A DNA stretch of 6,477 nt from Thermoplasmata archaeon (GTDB taxonomy: Archaea > Thermoplasmatota > Thermoplasmata > Thermoplasmatales > Thermoplasmataceae). The stretch spans positions 1-6,477 of the forward strand of contig JAKAUD010000038.1 in assembly GCA_021827885.1 (NCBI GenBank), written 5' to 3'. The notes beneath the pieces were generated by a model. That model was given only the letters and a program-made list of their open reading frames with translations. It was not told where the DNA came from and did no database searches. Positions within the stretch are counted from its first letter, which is position 1, and the number at the start of each line of letters is the position of its first letter. A program made the translations under genes and the position numbers. Shown one piece after another: positions 1 to 5,799 of the stretch.

Positions 1-600
1 AGGTTCTGCAGATATTTCAGATAAGGAATTCACGGAGAAGAAATACCTGTGCTGGAAAATCTTGCTTATTATCCTTGCGGATTCCTCTTTCAACGCGTTA
101 AGCTGGTTATATGGAACACCGAATCCAGCAGGTTCACACATTCTTTCAATGACTGAGATATTGCTTCTTATTCTCTCCAGCTCAATCTGTAATATCCTGT
201 AGGTATCTATTGCACTATTATTTTCTAATTCCCCCGCGTCCTCGACCGCCTTAAGGAATGCCACCTGGAAGGATGCTGAGTGGAAACCGTTGATCCTTTC
301 TACCAGAAGAAGCGAGTCCTCCACATTTTTGCCTGATATCTGAATGAAGCGTTTTTTGAAGTCCTTGTCTATAGAAATAGCCTTGATATATTCGCCGGGA
401 GTTGAGAATGAAAACCTTACTGACTCCAGGAGACCTCCGGTCGATGGGCCATAGTTGAAATTGACTTCTCCTGGAAGCAGATCTTTTCTCCCCTTTTCTG
501 GGAATACCAGAACAGGTTCAAACGAATCCTCGTAAACAGTAAGGTTATTCGAATTACCGATAAACCGGCCTGCCCTTCTTGAAGATTTATACCAGTGCAT
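1..600 (-). CDS. [NiFe]-hydrogenase/NuoD-like large subunit lacking the N-terminal NiFe cysteines (Ehr type), partial
   Basis: The first 200 codons of an open frame that leaves the window at base 1. It resembles the large subunit of group 4 hydrogenases (HycE/HyfG) and complex I NuoD. Seen: GEYI at 69-72, VERINGFHS at 100-108, AFLKAVEDA at 114-122 and IELERIRSNI at 139-148, matching the family blocks around 'ERICGICS', 'A.E' and 'ELER'. The two cysteines of the first CxxC are Asn104 and His107, so the NiFe site cannot be built normally. The GPxHP and HRGxE blocks are also degenerate (GPSTGG at 51-56; no HRG). Only about 45 residues precede the large-subunit core, so no fused NuoC-like domain is present, unlike E. 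coli HycE. The ATG at 600 overlaps the end of the HyfF-like gene by 14 bases and has GGTGGTG four bases upstream. Inferred role: peripheral redox subunit of an Ehr-type complex on the inner face of the membrane. The second cysteine pair lies outside the window. Confidence 0.85.
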   Translation of the reverse strand, partial: MHWYKSSRRAGRFIGNSNNLTVYEDSFEPVLVFPEKGRKDLLPGEVNFNYGPSTGGLLESVRFSFSTPGEYIKAISIDKDFKKRFIQISGKNVEDSLLLVERINGFHSASFQVAFLKAVEDAGELENNSAIDTYRILQIELERIRSNISVIERMCEPAGFGVPYNQLNALKEESARIISKIFQHRYFFSVNSLSEISAEP

Positions 601-1930
601 TGAACACCACCAGAAAATATGCGCCTATAAGCAGAGGGATGCTTGCAGAGATAATTGAAACTGCAGGCATCAGCCTGCCCGGTTCCTTGAAATTGGCCGG
701 TTCCCCCATGATCATCCTTGAAACATTATAGTTTATTCCAATGAAGGCTGTGACGAGGAAAATAACAATTAGAATAAGCTGCGGTATGTAATTCCCAACA
801 GCAAGGGAATACAGGATGAGTATCTCCCCGAAGAAAGTACCGAATGGGGGAGTACCGGAAACACCAAGGGAAGACATTAGCATGGAAGCGCTGGAATAAG
901 GCATGTTTTTCCAGGTCCCGCTTATCTCCTCAACATTCTTCGTATCTGTGGACTTCAGGAAATTGCCGGAGGAGTAAAATGCCCCTGCCTTTGAAAAACT
1001 GTGGGATATAAGGAGATAAAGCGAACCTATTATGCCCAGCGGATTTAGCGTTGCAAAACCTATAAGGGCAAGCGACATGTTCTCCATCGTTGAATAAGCA
1101 AACATCCTTTTGTACCTGGACTGATAACCTAATAAAATAGAAGCAGCGATTATTGAAAGCGTCCCAAGCCAGATGAAAAGTTCTGGATCCGGATCTATCT
1201 CGTATATCCTGAACAATACATAAAGAGCGACCGGAAGCAGCACACCGGAAAACATTGCACTTACCGGCGAGGGTGCTTCACTGTGTGCATCCGGTAACCA
1301 TGTATGGACAGGAAAGATTCCTACCTTTGTACCGAAACCTATCAGTGCTATTGCAACAGCAATGCGCGCAAAAAATGTGTTCCTGGAATGCATCGAAAGT
1401 ATTGCTGAGACGTTCAGTGTGCCGAAAGAATAATAGATAAGAATCACGGAAAAAAATGCAAATGTAACACCAGCTGAAACCAGTATAATATATCTCCAGG
1501 TTGCTTCAACCGAACCCTCTGTTTTTTCAGTCATTATCAAAAGGGCAGATGAAATCGTGGTAGCCTCAATACCAACCCACATTAGGCCAAAATTATTGAT
1601 AAGGGCACTGAAAAGCATTGAAATAACAAACAGGTTGAGGAGGAGGTAGTAGATACGCAGTCCAAACCCCCTGGTTTTTCCAGATAAATATCTTAAAGAA
1701 TAGATAGATGAAAGAAGAAAAACACTGCATATCATTATTATGAAAACCCACGAGACATTATCGACAAAGAATGTTCCAACTGGCGGTCGAATATAATACA
1801 GCAATGATGCGATCACAACATCTACCGTGGCGGCTACGATCGTTGAATATTCTATGCGCTTGAAGAATGTGGCAGCAGCTATAGCAGGCGCAACCATCAA
1901 TAGAACTGCAAGAAGAAATCCTGAATTCAT
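587..1930 (-). CDS. HyfF-like proton-translocating antiporter subunit of a group 4 hydrogenase/Ehr complex
   Basis: A 447-residue integral membrane protein of the NuoL/M/N/Mrp antiporter superfamily, judged by eye to have about 13-14 membrane segments. The best marker is the block at 202-224: Lys202 followed by VGIFPVHTWLPDAHSEAP, then SPVSA. Residues usually linked to proton transfer are present: Glu122 in the TM5 block (WVGIEATT), Lys202 (TM7), Lys314 in HSFSKAG, and Glu369 in FFGEILIL, which corresponds to the TM12 glutamate of NuoM-type subunits. The charged pore path therefore looks intact and the subunit probably pumps ions. It is shorter than E. coli HyfF (about 526 residues) and lacks the long C-terminal lateral helix of NuoL. 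Its ATG overlaps the TGA of the HyfE-like gene as ATGA, and its own end overlaps the large-subunit gene, which places it in the same operon. NuoM or NuoN is the alternative name; the HyfE-like and HyfC-like neighbours favour HyfF. Confidence 0.9.
   Translation of the reverse strand: MNSGFLLAVLLMVAPAIAAATFFKRIEYSTIVAATVDVVIASLLYYIRPPVGTFFVDNVSWVFIIMICSVFLLSSIYSLRYLSGKTRGFGLRIYYLLLNLFVISMLFSALINNFGLMWVGIEATTISSALLIMTEKTEGSVEATWRYIILVSAGVTFAFFSVILIYYSFGTLNVSAILSMHSRNTFFARIAVAIALIGFGTKVGIFPVHTWLPDAHSEAPSPVSAMFSGVLLPVALYVLFRIYEIDPDPELFIWLGTLSIIAASILLGYQSRYKRMFAYSTMENMSLALIGFATLNPLGIIGSLYLLISHSFSKAGAFYSSGNFLKSTDTKNVEEISGTWKNMPYSSASMLMSSLGVSGTPPFGTFFGEILILYSLAVGNYIPQLILIVIFLVTAFIGINYNVSRMIMGEPANFKEPGRLMPAVSIISASIPLLIGAYFLVVFNALV
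605..611 (-). promoter_or_regulatory. Shine-Dalgarno-like site for the large-subunit gene
   Basis: GGTGGTG on the minus strand ends four bases before the ATG at 600. Its GGTG can pair with the CACC of the archaeal 16S 3' end. It lies inside the HyfF-like gene and supports the ATG at 600 as a coupled start. Confidence 0.45.
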
Positions 1931-2568
1931 CCTCTCAGTTCCTCCATTTGCTCATGATTCACCTTTTCTACTGTAATGACGGAAGATATCACCACAAGAG
2001 CGAGAACATCGAGAAACACACTGGCCTCTATTACTATGGGAACCGGAAGCAGGAACATTGCGAACAGAACAAGGGCATTTTCCTCTTCCACATAACCTAC
2101 AATCTGTGTGAATGTGCTCCTCCTTGATGTTATCAGGAACAATCCCTGGAAGAATAAAAGGAGCGGAAACAGGAGATCCTGGGGCGAATCAGGCAGGGTT
2201 ACGGGAACAAGCCCTGAAAACGCAATTGAATAGAGGATGAAGACGGATACAACCATGAAAACAAGGTCGACAAGAAATAGATACGGGACATTTATTCCTG
2301 ACTCGAAGTAATATGCTTTTTTCATTGGTACCCTTGCAGCAAGCAGGTATGTTATCAGTACCCCACGCAGGAAGAAAAGCAGTATTCCGAGTATCAAAAG
2401 ATCGATGGAATTCTCTGTATAAGCAAGTATGAATGCAATTGCTGCTATTATTGTAGATTGAACAAGCTGCCCTCTGATTGCAGAGATCAGGTACCTCTGT
2501 CCCTGAATATAGAATGCTGTAATCAGGACCGCAGCTGATGTGAGGTATATGGCAGAGCTGAAATTCAT
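1927..2568 (-). CDS. HyfE-like membrane subunit of a group 4 hydrogenase/Ehr complex
   Basis: A 213-residue hydrophobic protein, nearly the length of E. coli HyfE (about 216), with roughly six to seven membrane segments by eye. The C-terminal part carries the recognisable block QIVGYVEEEN (155-164) followed by IVIEASVFLD (178-187), which matches the Q-x-x-G-Y-x-x-x-E-N pattern of HyfE and its NuoK-like half. Glu163 and Glu181 are buried acidic residues of the kind that carry protons in NuoK. The protein ends with a short charged tail (EKVNHEQMEELRG). It is expected to bridge the NuoH-like subunit and the antiporter subunit in the membrane arm. The gene starts at the ATGA overlap with the HyfC-like gene, behind a strong ribosome binding site, and ends at another ATGA overlap. 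Its sequence family is poorly conserved, so identification rests on the EN motif, the length and the operon position together. Confidence 0.85.
   Translation of the reverse strand: MNFSSAIYLTSAAVLITAFYIQGQRYLISAIRGQLVQSTIIAAIAFILAYTENSIDLLILGILLFFLRGVLITYLLAARVPMKKAYYFESGINVPYLFLVDLVFMVVSVFILYSIAFSGLVPVTLPDSPQDLLFPLLLFFQGLFLITSRRSTFTQIVGYVEEENALVLFAMFLLPVPIVIEASVFLDVLALVVISSVITVEKVNHEQMEELRG
1941..1945 (-). promoter_or_regulatory. Possible Shine-Dalgarno site for the HyfF-like gene
   Basis: GGAGG on the minus strand lies ten bases before the ATG at 1930, inside the last codons of the HyfE-like gene. A second purine run, GAGAGG, directly abuts the ATG. Both fit reinitiation at the ATGA overlap. 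Confidence 0.35.
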
Positions 2569-3506
2569 GGAATCACCTCACTCAGCAGAAGGAACAATAT
2601 CGAGAATGTGAATGCGACGGCAAGGTAGTCAAGCACTTTGAATAACCTGACCTTTGCCAGGGTGGTCTCTATTACCATGACGATCAGAATAAGAAGAACA
2701 AACTTGCCTATCATGATCGGTATATCAAGCAGGAAACCAGGGGAGGACGCAGTGAGCCACCATGGAAAGAGGAAAACATTAAGCAGAACCGCTCCAAGCA
2801 GATATTGCTTGATATAAGAAGACCATTTGTTAATCGCGAGCAACTTGCCACTGTACTCATAGTTAAGCCCCTCATCGATCATTCCAAGTTCCTGCATTCC
2901 TGCACTTTCAAGCGGTATCTTCCCTGTCTCGTAAAGAAAGATCATGAAAAATGCAACTGTTGCAAAAACATGGACCAGGGTTAAGTTAGCTGAAGGATGA
3001 GATACAAGGAAGGCATTTGTAACATATGGGTTATTTGTGCCAGTTATAAGCGAAACTGCAATGAATACAGTTATCAGAGCACCTTCTCCAAGCACGTTAA
3101 AAGACATCAGCCTGCTCACCCCCATTGCAGTGAAATTGCTTCCGGAATCCATTGCTGCTGCCATTTTAAGAAATGCAGCAAGTGAAAATAGTATGGCCCC
3201 TCCGAGGAAGTCCGCACTGGCCGTAAATATTATTGGCTCCGGGATCACCACAGGGATTATCAGTGCTATAATGCAGTATACTCCGAACGCAACATATGGC
3301 ACATACCTGAAAAGAAAGGATGAGTTTTCTGGAATGAGTGTGTCCTTCCGTAATAATTTGAAAATATCGTAATATGGCTGGAATATGCTTGGCCCCTTTC
3401 TGGATTCAACCATTGCCTTTATTCTTGCAAAAATTCCAGCGAACAGTGGGGATAAAAAAATAACAAATAGGAATTGTGTCAGTGTTTCTTCTATCAGCGT
3501 TATCAT
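2565..3506 (-). CDS. NuoH/HyfC-like membrane subunit of a group 4 hydrogenase/Ehr complex
   Basis: A 313-residue integral membrane protein of the NuoH/HycD/HyfC family, at the family's usual length (E. coli HyfC about 315), with about eight membrane segments by eye. Two family signatures are clear. The first is SRKGPSIFQPYYDIFKLLRK (35-54), the 'RxGP...QP..D..KLL.K' loop facing the peripheral arm. The second is ETGKIPLE (193-200) leading to QELGMIDEGLNYEYSGKLLA (205-224), the glutamate-rich 'E.g..P.d...E....EYSG' loop. Glu193, Glu206, Glu212 and Glu217 are retained. The P-x-D aspartate is Glu200, and the histidine of the hydrogenase 'THLELT' block is absent, consistent with divergence from true hydrogenases. 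It anchors the peripheral redox subunits and couples electron transfer to proton movement. It is the first gene of the visible operon: a divergent glycosyltransferase lies upstream, so no NuoL/HyfB-like gene precedes it. The ATG at 3506 has no clear Shine-Dalgarno site. Confidence 0.9.
   Translation of the reverse strand: MITLIEETLTQFLFVIFLSPLFAGIFARIKAMVESRKGPSIFQPYYDIFKLLRKDTLIPENSSFLFRYVPYVAFGVYCIIALIIPVVIPEPIIFTASADFLGGAILFSLAAFLKMAAAMDSGSNFTAMGVSRLMSFNVLGEGALITVFIAVSLITGTNNPYVTNAFLVSHPSANLTLVHVFATVAFFMIFLYETGKIPLESAGMQELGMIDEGLNYEYSGKLLAINKWSSYIKQYLLGAVLLNVFLFPWWLTASSPGFLLDIPIMIGKFVLLILIVMVIETTLAKVRLFKVLDYLAVAFTFSILFLLLSEVIP
2572..2579 (-). promoter_or_regulatory. Strong Shine-Dalgarno site for the HyfE-like gene
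   Basis: GAGGTGAT on the minus strand, three bases before the ATG at 2568, is a perfect complement of the archaeal 16S rRNA 3' end (AUCACCUC). It sits in the last codons of the HyfC-like gene, fixes the HyfE-like start, and shows that internal operon genes here use Shine-Dalgarno initiation. Confidence 0.75.
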
Positions 3507-3538
3507 GTGTTAAACCACCGTTATCACAGGCGTTATCA
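3498..3538 (-). repeat. Three direct copies of TGATAACG at the start of the Ehr-like operon
   Basis: The minus strand carries TGATAACG at 3538-3531, 3526-3519 and 3505-3498, spaced 12 and 21 bases apart. The last copy includes the second and third bases of the ATG start codon. Three exact 8-mers in 41 bases is more than chance predicts. It may be a protein-binding array or an RNA-level control element of the operon; the function is unknown. Confidence 0.5.
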
Positions 3539-3567
3539 ACCGGCGGATGCCAGTGGTTTAGTCAGAT

Positions 3568-3591
3568 GGAAACGCCATTCCACCTGTTTCC
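3568..3591. repeat. Inverted repeat GGAAAC-12 bases-GTTTCC
   Basis: Six-base perfect arms flank a 12-base spacer. It lies close to the transcription start predicted for the minus-strand operon, so it could be an operator or a hairpin in the leader. Arms this short can occur by chance. Confidence 0.25.
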
Positions 3592-3605
3592 GGAATAATT
3601 CTTGA

Positions 3606-3613
3606 ATATTTAA
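3606..3613 (-). promoter_or_regulatory. Candidate TATA box for the Ehr-like operon
   Basis: The minus strand reads TTAAATAT (inside CTTAAATATTC), a good archaeal TATA-like element. A start about 25 bases downstream would fall near 3584 and give a leader of about 78 bases before the ATG at 3506, holding the TGATAACG repeats. Only a weak TATA-like sequence sits at the leaderless distance (near 3532). Confidence 0.4.
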
Positions 3614-3672
3614 GACTTCCAATGCGGGACGGTCTTTATTTTTCAATCCTCCCAATGTTTGCTTCAAGATTA

Positions 3673-3679
3673 TTATAAA
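3673..3679 (+). promoter_or_regulatory. TATA box of the glycosyltransferase gene
   Basis: TTATAAA is centred 26 bases before the ATG at 3702, the spacing expected between an archaeal TATA box and the transcription start. The message would thus be leaderless or nearly so. A weak AGAAGG lies 5 bases before the ATG but would fall outside a leaderless transcript. Confidence 0.6.
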
Positions 3680-3701
3680 GATTACAATACAGAAGGCAAA
3701 G

Positions 3702-4856
3702 ATGGAAACGCTTACAATTGCGATTTTTTCAGATACCTACCTTCCCGCGAGGGATGGTGTCGTTACATACATAGAAACACTCCGGTCTGAATTGGAAAGG
3801 AAAGGGCATAATATTATCATAGCTACAGTGGCTGGAAAAAATGACATCATGAATAAAACTAAAAATGTTTACACTGTGAGGGGGCATAGATTTCCACTAT
3901 ACGATCAATACAAAATAAGCGTAATGCCATTCTCAATTGGTAAAAAACTACTTTCATCTGGAGCAGGCATTGTTCACACACAAACACCTTTCATGCTGGG
4001 TATAGCAGGTCAGCGATTTGCAAGGGCAGCGAAAATACCAGCAGTATCAACCTTCCACTCACTCGTTTTTCAAGAATCAGCCGTGAGGGGTTATCTGCCT
4101 AAGAATGAACATACTGTTAAATTTGTTGAGAAGAGGATAAAGAGCTACTTTTCATGGCATTACAGGCAGTATAATGCTGTCATATCACCATCTGAGTTTA
4201 CAGCCAAAGTTTTACTTGACCACATAGGTCTAAATTCTATTATTATTAACAACGCTGTTGCTGTCTCAAGATTCGCAACAGAAATATCAAGAGAAGATGC
4301 CAAGAAAAAACTCGGATACGAGAACCGCAAAATAGTTCTGTTTCTTGGCAGGATCAGTAAGGAGAAAAACCTGGAGGTTATGATTAAAGCAGCCAAAATT
4401 ATTGGACCCGAAATTGATTTTGTCATTGTTGGAACCGGTCCACACCTTGACTTTTATAAAACAATGGCGGGTGAAATGGGACTTGAAAATGTTAAATTTC
4501 CAGGATTTGTGGACGATCTTGAAATACATCTGTATCTGAAAGCGGCAGATATATTCTGCAACCCATCAAATTTCGAGGTGATGAGTACTGTGGATGTCGA
4601 ATCACTTGCTGCCGGTACCCCCATTCTTGTGCCGTCTGAGACATCTCAGGAGGAACTTGTGCATGGAGGAAAATGCGGTCGTATTTTCATGAATTCGGAT
4701 CCTGATGATCTCGCCAAGAGGATCAGGGAAATGATCCGCGACGAGGCAGATTATGATACACTTCCATACGCTGATCTATACCGCCCTGAAAATCATGTCA
4801 AGCACCTATTGGAATTATATAAAAAAGTGATGAATGAATATTCAGCTAATTCCTAG
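3702..4856 (+). CDS. GT-B glycosyltransferase, family 4 type
   Basis: A 384-residue soluble protein with the two-domain GT-B layout of GT4 enzymes, which move a sugar from a nucleotide-sugar onto a lipid or glycan with retention. The N-terminal acceptor domain begins IAIFSDTYLPARDGVVTYIE (6-25), with the flexible glycine loop. It also has HTQTPFMLGIAG (92-103) and STFHS (116-120), typical of diacylglycerol glucosyltransferase and PimA/PimB-like members. The C-terminal donor domain begins around VLFLGRISKEKNLE (212-225), then VGTGP (243-247), GFVDDLE (268-274), and the E-x7-E pair Glu292/Glu300 before SLAAGTPILVP (301-311). There is no signal peptide or membrane segment, so it acts in the cytosol or at the inner membrane face. 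The acceptor cannot be told from sequence; an archaeal membrane glycolipid or surface glycan is plausible. It has its own promoter, diverges from the Ehr-like operon, and its last 15 bases overlap the convergent neighbour. Confidence 0.9.
   Translation: METLTIAIFSDTYLPARDGVVTYIETLRSELERKGHNIIIATVAGKNDIMNKTKNVYTVRGHRFPLYDQYKISVMPFSIGKKLLSSGAGIVHTQTPFMLGIAGQRFARAAKIPAVSTFHSLVFQESAVRGYLPKNEHTVKFVEKRIKSYFSWHYRQYNAVISPSEFTAKVLLDHIGLNSIIINNAVAVSRFATEISREDAKKKLGYENRKIVLFLGRISKEKNLEVMIKAAKIIGPEIDFVIVGTGPHLDFYKTMAGEMGLENVKFPGFVDDLEIHLYLKAADIFCNPSNFEVMSTVDVESLAAGTPILVPSETSQEELVHGGKCGRIFMNSDPDDLAKRIREMIRDEADYDTLPYADLYRPENHVKHLLELYKKVMNEYSANS
4821..4826 (-). terminator. Candidate oligo-T terminator for the cyclodeaminase-family gene
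   Basis: On the minus strand a run of six T (CACTTTTTTATATAA context) lies about 16 bases past the TGA of the minus-strand gene, within the end of the glycosyltransferase. Archaeal termination often uses T-rich tracts without a hairpin. The evidence is weak. Confidence 0.3.
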
Positions 4857-5756
4857 ATTTTTCATGAGGGCATGGGCAGCTGCCAGATCTTCCAGGCCTA
4901 TACCCATTGTCTTGAACACAGATCTTCCGTATTTTCCGGAATAATCCCTTCCATCAAATATGTCTTTCATCTCAATCATCTTGCTGAGGTCTCCGGTATC
5001 CTCAAATTCAGATATCTCTGCGGATTCCAGCCTGGCTTGGTTTAGGCTTTCAACTATAACTATTTCTGATTGTGAGACAGCTCTCGAATCCGCTTCCCTC
5101 CTATTGAGAAGATTTGCACCGCAGAGGTTAAGGTGATATCTTTCCCCCAGAATTTCTCCCCTAATAACCGGTTCAACCGTATCAGTTATCGAGCTTATTA
5201 GAGTTGCATTGCCCAACGCTTCACCAGGTGTCTTAGCTACCTTTATTTTGACAGCATGCCTGTCTTGCATTTTAGATGCGAATGATTCAGCATGCTTCAT
5301 GTTTCTGGAAAAAACCCTTATTTCTGCCGGCCGAAACTGGTTCAAAATTCCTTCCAGCTGGGTTTCAGCCTGATAACCTGACCCGATTAGAGTGAAAACG
5401 GGATCATTTTCCCTGATCAGCATTCTTGATACAATTGCAGGCAGAGCTCCAGTCCTGAGCTGGCCGAGCTTGTTTGCCTCGATTATGCATAATGGTTTGT
5501 CGCCTGATGTATCGAATACCGTTACAACAAAACGCCCACCCCTCTTTGATGCATAATATGTTTTCAAACCAGCAATATGCCAGGGATCCACGGCAGCCGG
5601 CATTGTGTTGAAGATACCTCCATCAGCCTCTAGTCGCTGTCTTGGATAATAACGTGCTTTGCCATGGTTCAGGTAGGTCAGAGCTTCCTTGAGATCTCGG
5701 ATCACATCGGACATAGAAAGATTTTCAGCGACCTCATCCTCAGTTATGTATCGCAT
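4842..5756 (-). CDS. Ornithine cyclodeaminase/mu-crystallin family dehydrogenase
   Basis: A 304-residue cytosolic enzyme of the family that includes ornithine cyclodeaminase, archaeal alanine dehydrogenase and pyrroline/piperideine-2-carboxylate reductases; all use NAD(P). Seen: arginines at 39 and 41 (PRQRL), Lys65 in AGLKTYY, the RTGALPAIVSRML block (101-113), the dinucleotide loop IGSGYQAETQLE (124-135), and the C-terminal FKTMGIGLEDLAAAHA (281-296). Length is normal for the family (about 310-350), slightly short. Lys65 and Arg101 match substrate-carboxylate-binding residues of ornithine cyclodeaminase. The signature usually written G-[GA]-D reads CGAN here, putting Asn215 where the conserved, proposed catalytic Asp is expected. 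Activity or substrate may therefore differ. The neighbours do not identify the substrate. The start at 5756 is supported by a TATA-like box centred about 25 bases upstream; the 3' end overlaps the glycosyltransferase tail to tail. Confidence 0.88.
   Translation of the reverse strand: MRYITEDEVAENLSMSDVIRDLKEALTYLNHGKARYYPRQRLEADGGIFNTMPAAVDPWHIAGLKTYYASKRGGRFVVTVFDTSGDKPLCIIEANKLGQLRTGALPAIVSRMLIRENDPVFTLIGSGYQAETQLEGILNQFRPAEIRVFSRNMKHAESFASKMQDRHAVKIKVAKTPGEALGNATLISSITDTVEPVIRGEILGERYHLNLCGANLLNRREADSRAVSQSEIVIVESLNQARLESAEISEFEDTGDLSKMIEMKDIFDGRDYSGKYGRSVFKTMGIGLEDLAAAHALMKNLGIS
4858..4862 (+). terminator. Candidate oligo-T terminator for the glycosyltransferase
   Basis: Five T directly follow the TAG stop of the plus-strand gene, mirroring the T-run used in the opposite direction. 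Short T-tracts can terminate archaeal transcripts, but this one is minimal. Confidence 0.25.
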
Positions 5757-5776
5757 ACTTCAAAATATACCCGTTC

Positions 5777-5784
5777 TATTAAAA
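5777..5784 (-). promoter_or_regulatory. TATA-like box of the cyclodeaminase-family gene
   Basis: The minus strand reads TTTTAATA, centred about 24.5 bases before the ATG at 5756, as expected for a leaderless archaeal message. Only a weak GAAG lies before the start codon, so a Shine-Dalgarno start is less likely. Confidence 0.5.
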
Positions 5785-5791
5785 TGGTTTG

Positions 5792-5799
5792 TTAATATA
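5792..5799 (+). promoter_or_regulatory. TATA-like box of the small orphan gene
   Basis: TTAATATA is centred about 24.5 bases before the ATG at 5820, the same spacing as the other promoters in this window. This supports the ATG at 5820 over the upstream GTG at 5802 as the start. Confidence 0.45.

Noticed and set aside
1..600. Frameshift or decay of the large-subunit gene as the reason for the missing cysteines
   Set aside because: All 200 codons are open and the flanking family blocks stay in one frame, with tight overlap to the upstream gene; it looks maintained, not decayed.
1255..1440. Short plus-strand frame opposite the HyfF-like gene
   Set aside because: Shadow of the conserved TM7 region; Cys- and Arg-rich translation without family features.
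3037..3372. 111-codon plus-strand open frame
   Set aside because: Fully antisense to the HyfC-like gene, whose protein has clear family motifs; no promoter or ribosome site, and the translation resembles nothing.
1..3506. Reading the operon as a true hydrogenase-4 or formate hydrogenlyase
   Set aside because: The large subunit lacks both L1 cysteines, so automatic naming as a hydrogenase or formate hydrogenlyase would mislead; the Ehr-type reading fits better.
4160..4529. Two minus-strand frames of 80-88 codons inside the glycosyltransferase
   Set aside because: They are antisense to the conserved donor domain and overlap each other; no supporting signals.
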